A stretch of 12,500 bases of DNA, taken from contig JACVTC010000065.1 of the NCBI GenBank assembly GCA_016946835.1, positions 690,001 through 702,500 on the forward strand, in the 5' to 3' direction. Positions 7,349 to 12,500 of this stretch are shown one piece after another. The stretch's first letter is position 1, and each line of letters opens with the position of its first letter. This stretch comes from Neocallimastix lanati (nom. inval.) (taxonomy: Eukaryota; Neocallimastigomycota; Neocallimastigomycetes; Neocallimastigales; Neocallimastigaceae). The translations under genes and the position numbers were made by a program. The notes under the pieces are model-generated. The model saw nothing but the letters and a program-made list of their open reading frames with translations. It had not been told where the DNA came from and searched no databases.

Positions 7349-8660
7349 CGAACATTCAATATATATCAAAATAATTTTTTTTTAAAAAAGTTTTTATTAA
7401 ACTTAAACTAATCTATTTTTTTTTTTATTTAATAAAATGATAATAATTTAATTTATTCAACCAAAAAAAAAAAAAAAAAAAGATTCTAAAATTTATTTAA
7501 AGATTTTTTTTTTTTTATAAGGTAGATGTTATATGGAATAATTATGATGACAGACCGAATATTTATATTAATGTATATATCAAAAAAAAAAAAAAAAAAA
7601 AAAAAAAAAGAATATATTTATATACATATAATATTCTGTATTTTATGCTTCTAATCTTTAAAACAATCCATAAATTTTATTTATCCTATTATTTATATTA
7701 ATTTTCAATTTTTTTTTTTTTTGGGGGTAAATAATCTAATCTATATTTTCTTTAATATATTATTCAAAAAAAAAAAAAAAAAAAAAAAATTGAAAATTTT
7801 AATTTTTTTAATTTTTAGTGTAACATTCAATAAGTATTATTATTGTTATTGTTATTATTCATAATAATATTGTTATATTTATTATTATCATATATTATTA
7901 TTATTACTGTCATTCATTATTTATTATTTATTATTTAATTATTCAATTATTTAATTATTTATTAATAAATACTCTTTTTATTTAATATTTAATTAGTATT
8001 ATTAACATTTTTTAAATAAAAAAAAAAAAAAAAGAAAAAGAAAAAAGAAAAAAGAAAATACTAGATCATTATTAATAAATAAATAAATATAAAATTTATA
8101 ATAATAAATATATTAATTATATATAATTGAAGTGATATATTGATAAACAGACAGACTTAATTAAAAGAAGTTGCTTTTTTTTTTTTTTTTTTACTTATAT
8201 TATATATATATATTCTTTTTTAGGAATTTCCTTATAATAGTTTCATTCATTCATTCTAATTTACATATATTTATTAATAATAGCTTCAGTTGTTTTTTAT
8301 TAAAATTGATTTATTTTAATAATTTAAAGACATAAAAATATAATTATAACTCTTGAATTTTAATTATTTGTTTTTATTTTTTTTGTTATTTGACAAAACA
8401 AATAAAAAAAAAAGGAAATAAAAAAAAAAAAAAAAAAAAAAAAAAAAGAAAAATGAAATAAATTTAAATTTATCATAATAATTTCGTAATACCGTGATAA
8501 TTTAATAATACCTTGGTAATATGACATAAATATTTCCTATAAATAATAATTGATTTCAGCATAATTTTTTTTTTTTTTTGTTGGGTGTTTATTATAACTG
8601 TTTGTGATAATACAAAAAAAAAAAAATAAAAAAAAAAAAAAAAAATTAAAATTTCAGGAA
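7136..8660. other. Homopolymer-rich gene-free region
   Basis: No gene supported. Marked by long A tracts at 7312-7347 (36), 7463-7481 (19), 7582-7609 (28), 7766-7789 (24) and 8421-8447 (27), T tracts such as 8175-8192, and a purine-only stretch at 8018-8058 with A-run/G spacing. A reverse-strand copy of the GAGTATTTATTAATAAAT repeat lies around 7953-7980. Confidence 0.75.
7905..7980 (-). repeat. Dispersed AT repeat, inverted copy
   Basis: Its reverse complement carries AAAAAGAGTATTTATTAATA followed by AATAATTGAATAATTAAATAA-type sequence, the same as the plus-strand copies at 8661-8950 and 12200-12500. Confidence 0.7.
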
Positions 8661-8950
8661 TAATAAATAATTGAATAATAAATAATAAATAAAAAGAGTA
8701 TTTATTAATAAATAATTAAATAATAAATAATTGAATAATTAAATAATTAAATAATAAATAATAAATAAAAAGAGTATTTATTAATAAATAATTGAATAAA
8801 TAAATAATTGAATAATTAAATAATTAAATAATAATTAATAAATAATAAATAATGGAATAATAAATAATAAATAATAAATAATTGAATAATTAAATAATTA
8901 AATAATAAATAATAAATAATTGAATAATTAAATAATGGAATAATAAATGA
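8661..8950 (+). repeat. Dispersed/tandem AT repeat array (GAGTATTTATTAATAAAT core)
   Basis: Two cores, at 8690-8717 and 8767-8794, sit among AATAAATAATTGAATAATTAAAT-like short repeats. The same core occurs in inverted orientation at 7953-7980 and in four spaced copies at 12345-12490. Confidence 0.75.
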
Positions 8951-9039
8951 TATTAAATTATATAAAAATTTAATTAAATCTTTTTTTTTTTTTATTTATA
9001 TTAAAATGAATGTTCTAAATTCATGGAAACTCCTATCTT

Positions 9040-9040
<1 letters not shown>

Positions 9041-9071
<31 letters not shown>

Positions 9072-9087
9072 CATTTATTTATTTATT

Positions 9088-9125
<38 letters not shown>

Positions 9126-9216
9126 TATCTGTTAATATTATTATTATTATTATCATCATCTGTTATTATCATTATTATCTATTATTATTATTAATTATTA
9201 TCATTATTATTATTAT
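9041..9216. repeat. T31 tract followed by (TTTA)n and (TTA)n microsatellite
   Basis: A run of 31 T at 9041-9071 leads into TTTA repeats and then TTA/TCA repeats with CTGTTA interruptions. Reading frames across it give only poly-Phe/Leu/Tyr or Ile strings and are not genes. Confidence 0.85.
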
Positions 9217-9285
9217 CTGTTATTATCATTATTATCTGTTATTATCATTATTATCTGTTATTATTATTATTATCTGTTATTATTA
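9217..9285. repeat. 19-bp minisatellite
   Basis: Units begin with CTGTTATTAT at 9217, 9236, 9255 and 9274, an exact 19-bp period. An earlier related unit begins near 9160. Confidence 0.85.
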
Positions 9286-11100
9286 ATGTTTTATTTTTTA
9301 TTTATTTTATCCAGAATTTATTTTTAAATATTATGAAATATTAAAAAGAAAAAAGATTATATTAAAATGTTGATAATGTAAATAGTTAAAATATTTGACG
9401 GCTGTTCTAGCTATTATAAAACATAATAACAATTATTATCATAGTTTTATTTTATATTAAATAAGTAGAAAAAAAAAAAGCATTCCTCATATAATAAAAA
9501 TAATAAAATAATAACAATTAATAATAAATAAATAATAAATTCTTTAATATTATCTAATAATTAAAAAATTAGAACTAATTTTAATTTACAATCATTATTG
9601 TTAATATAATTTTATATATCTTTTTCCATTTAGAAAAAAAATAAAAGATTTAATAGTTCATAAAAAATTCATAAAAAATGATATATAATATGAAATATAT
9701 AAAAAGTTAATTCTGATCTTTTATTTATTTATTTTTTTTAATTATTAATTATTATTAATAATAATTAGAATAAAAACAATTGCAGAAACTTTGGTAGAAT
9801 ATTGAAACTTTGGTAGAATATTAAAAAAAATTACATAAAAAACATTTATAAACAAAAATAGTAAAAATAATTGTAGTATTTAAATGTATAAATATATATT
9901 TTATTTTATTTTTTTTGTGTTCTTTTGATGTTAAATCTCTTACTATTCATACTTTCAAACAGTAACAACAACAACAACAAAAATTTAAAATAATTAATAT
10001 TATTTTTTATTTATTTTATTTTATTTTATTTTATTTTATTTTTTTTTTTGATTTATTTTTTGATGAATTTGATAGCTGTTTTAGCATAGTTTTAGCATCA
10101 AAACCTTATATCGTTTATTAATTAGTATAAAGATCCAGAATGAATGTTGATATTATTATTTAAAATCATTTATTTAAAAAAATGTTGATTAACATTAAAA
10201 AGAAAATTACTTAAAATGGAAATAAATTAAAAAATTAAAAAAAAAAAAAATAAAAAAGAAATATTAAAAAATTAATTATTTTAATAATATTTAATCATAA
10301 TAATAATATATATATTTTTTTAATTTATTATTATTATTTTTAATTTATTATTATTTTTTTTTTTTATTAAAGAAATAATTTTAATTTTTATTATTTTTAT
10401 TATAAAATAAAATATAAAAAAAAAGAAAAACTTTATATCTTATATTTTTATATTTATTTATTTTTATATTTTTTTTTTTATATTTTTATATTTTTTTTAT
10501 ATTTATTTAATTTAAAATTTAATTTAAAATTTAAATTTTTTTAATTAAATAAATTCTTTTTTTTATATTAATTTGTCCAAACAAAGAAAAAAAAAGCATT
10601 AATAAATATGAAATATTAAAATTATTATTAATATAAATCATTATCTATTAAATATTAATATTTATTAATTATTAAAATTAATATTTATTAAAGTTATTAA
10701 TTATTAAAGTTATTAATTATTAAACTAAACTATAAAAGAAATGTAAAAAAAATCAAAAAATTTTAAAACATTTTTTTAATTTTTATAGAAAATAAAGTTT
10801 AAAAATTTGCAAAATTTAAAATTAAAAAAATGAAAAATGAAAATTAAAATTTTGTTATAAATTAAAAATTTAATTTATCTTTAATTAAAAACTTGAATAA
10901 ATTAAAATTTTAAATAATATTAAAATGAGATGAAAGAAATAATAAATATATAATATTTATATTATAATATATAAAATTATATTAATTAATTATTTTTTTT
11001 CTAATTTTAGATATTAAATTTATTATTATTTAAGATTTTATAAAAAAATTTACTTTTTTTTTTTTTTTTTATAATTTTTGATTAGTTGATTTTAATAATC
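9286..11100. other. Gene-free AT-rich region with small repeats
   Basis: No supported gene. Contains a perfect 19-bp tandem pair (9785-9803, 9804-9822), an (AAC)n run at about 9964-9981, a (TTTTA)n run at about 10010-10040 and a 16-bp tandem pair (10691-10706, 10707-10722). The rest is A/T simple sequence. Confidence 0.7.
9785..9822. repeat. 19-bp perfect tandem pair
   Basis: GAAACTTTGGTAGAATATT occurs at 9785-9803 and again directly after at 9804-9822. Confidence 0.9.
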
Positions 11101-11395
11101 AATATTAAATAATAATTAAAATAATAATAAATAATAATAAATAATAATTAAAATATTAATTAAAATAATAATAAATAATAATAAAAATAATAATAATTAA
11201 AATAATAATTAAAATAATAAATAAATAATTATTAAATAATAAATAAAAATAATTAAAATAATAATTAAAATAATAATAAATAATAATAAAAATAATAATA
11301 AAAATAATAATAATTAAAATAATAATTAAAATATTAAATAAATAATTATTAAATAATAAATAAAAATAATTAAAATAATAAATAATAATTATTAA
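11101..11395. repeat. (AAT)n-derived array with 117-bp higher-order period
   Basis: The region is built of AAT, AATT and AAAAT units. A 42-bp stretch at 11222-11263 recurs at 11339-11380, so a larger block has been duplicated inside the microsatellite. Confidence 0.75.
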
Positions 11396-11693
11396 TTAGT
11401 ATGTAAATCATTTTGTTTCTACAATAATTTATATATTCTTAATATTATAAAATATTAAAGATATTAATTAGAAAATTAAAATAATAAGTAAATAATAAAT
11501 AATAAAAAAATATTTATAATTAAAATAATTAAAAAAATTAAAATAATAATAGTAAAATTATGTTTTGTCATCATTTTTATTTTCCAAAGATTAGCAATAG
11601 ATAATATGTTAATATTTCATATGATGAATAATATTTAATATTATTTATTTATTAGAATAACAAAAAATATCACTTTATATTATATTATAACTT
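11396..11693. other. Gene-free AT-rich spacer
   Basis: A/T-rich sequence with no supported gene, RNA gene or long repeat. Confidence 0.6.
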
Positions 11694-11848
11694 TTAATAA
11701 TAATTATATATATATTTTATACATTAATTGAATCTTTTTGATAAAATTAATAACTATTTCTACTAGATTGTTAATAATAATTATATAAATATTTTTTATG
11801 TATTAATTGAATCTTTTGATAAAATTAATAACTATTTCTACTAGATTG
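11694..11848. repeat. Tandem duplication, 77/78-bp unit
   Basis: Units 11694-11770 and 11771-11848 both end in AACTATTTCTACTAGATTG and differ by a few substitutions and small indels, so this event is older than the 51-, 79- and 106-bp duplications. Confidence 0.85.
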
Positions 11849-12200
11849 TTCTTTATTTTATTATTATTTCAATTATAATTATTATTTCAATTCTGTTTAA
11901 TGTTTTTGTGTATTTATTTAATTATTTATTATTATTTTTATTATTATTTTAGTTAAATAATGAAGTTTCTATAGAATATATTTAATTTTTAATAAAGATT
12001 TTTATATATTTATATTTATATTTTACATATATTTATATTAAAAGAATAAAGTTATTAAATTTTATTTTAATTAAAATAAAAATGTTAACTTATTATGAAT
12101 AAAAAAAAAATATATATACAAAGGTAGATTAAAATAATTAAATCTACCCACTGTACTATCTAAACTATTTTCCAATTCGCTACTAGACAATGCATGTACA
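11849..12200. other. Gene-free spacer with a less AT-biased patch
   Basis: Mostly A/T. From about 12120 to 12205 the sequence is mixed and non-repetitive and holds a hairpin (GGTAGATT 12123-12130 with AATCTACC 12141-12148). No frame or RNA fold that I recognise. Confidence 0.55.
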
Positions 12201-12500
12201 AAATCATAATTAAATAATTAAATAATTGAATAATAAATAATAAATAATAAATAATAAATAATAAATAATAAATCATAAATAATAAATAATTGAATAATAA
12301 ATAATAAATAATTGAATAATTGAATAATAAATAATAAATAATAATAAAGAGTATTTATTAATAAATAATAAATAATAAATAATAAAAAGAATATTTATTA
12401 ATAAATATTAAATAATTGATAGTAATAAAAGAATATTTATTAATAATTATTAATAATTGATAATAATAAAAGAGTATTTATTAATAAATATTAAATAATT
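12201..12500 (+). repeat. ~41-bp array of the dispersed AT repeat, running off the window
   Basis: After a (TAAATAA)n-type stretch, the core GAGTATTTATTAATAA or its variant GAATATTTATTAATAA recurs with its first G at about 12349, 12389, 12431 and 12472, a spacing of 40-42 bp. The array continues to the window edge. Confidence 0.8.

Noticed and set aside
9006-9286. Two overlapping frames giving poly-Phe, poly-Leu, poly-Tyr and poly-Ile strings
   Set aside because: They are translations of the T31 tract and TTA microsatellite and have no protein-like composition.
8661-12500. CRISPR-like array
   Set aside because: The spaced cores have AT simple-sequence spacers that are themselves repeats, the genome is eukaryotic, and there are no associated genes.

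Overview
This is a very AT-rich eukaryotic window holding one protein-coding unit, the 3' part of a Ty3/gypsy LTR retrotransposon, and one RNA gene, an initiator tRNA-Met. Everything else is non-coding DNA made of A/T homopolymers, microsatellites, tandem duplications and small hairpins. The extreme AT content, the long A and T tracts, the Asn-rich low-complexity coding region and a pre-protease ITFGQLL..APKLR segment that I associate with fungal Ty3-like elements point to an early-diverging AT-rich fungus (Glomeromycotina or anaerobic Neocallimastigomycota type). This is inference; an AT-rich amoeba cannot be excluded.

Layout. 1-823: the end of a gag/protease reading frame, open at the left window edge and carrying a retropepsin with an unusual D-S-C-S active site. 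821-823: a single in-frame TAA. 824-3667: the same frame continues as reverse transcriptase, RNase H and integrase with every catalytic residue present. 3678-3685: polypurine tract. 3691-4707: proposed 3' LTR. 4708-4760: a 53-bp sequence that recurs exactly at 5606-5658, just upstream of the tRNA gene. 5522-5593 (minus strand): initiator tRNA-Met with a poly-T terminator and an upstream TATA-like stretch. From there to 12500 no gene is visible; the DNA contains 51-, 79- and 106-bp tandem repeats, a 19-bp minisatellite, a 77/78-bp duplication, a ~41-bp array and a dispersed repeat with a shared core.

Main interpretation. The DNA just right of the proposed LTR end matches the 5' flank of the tRNA gene, and the match begins 13 nt from the mature tRNA 5' end. 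This is what would be expected if the element had inserted at the Pol III start region of a second, paralogous tRNA gene, as yeast Ty3 does. The idea predicts another tRNA-Met copy left of the window, beyond the unseen 5' LTR.
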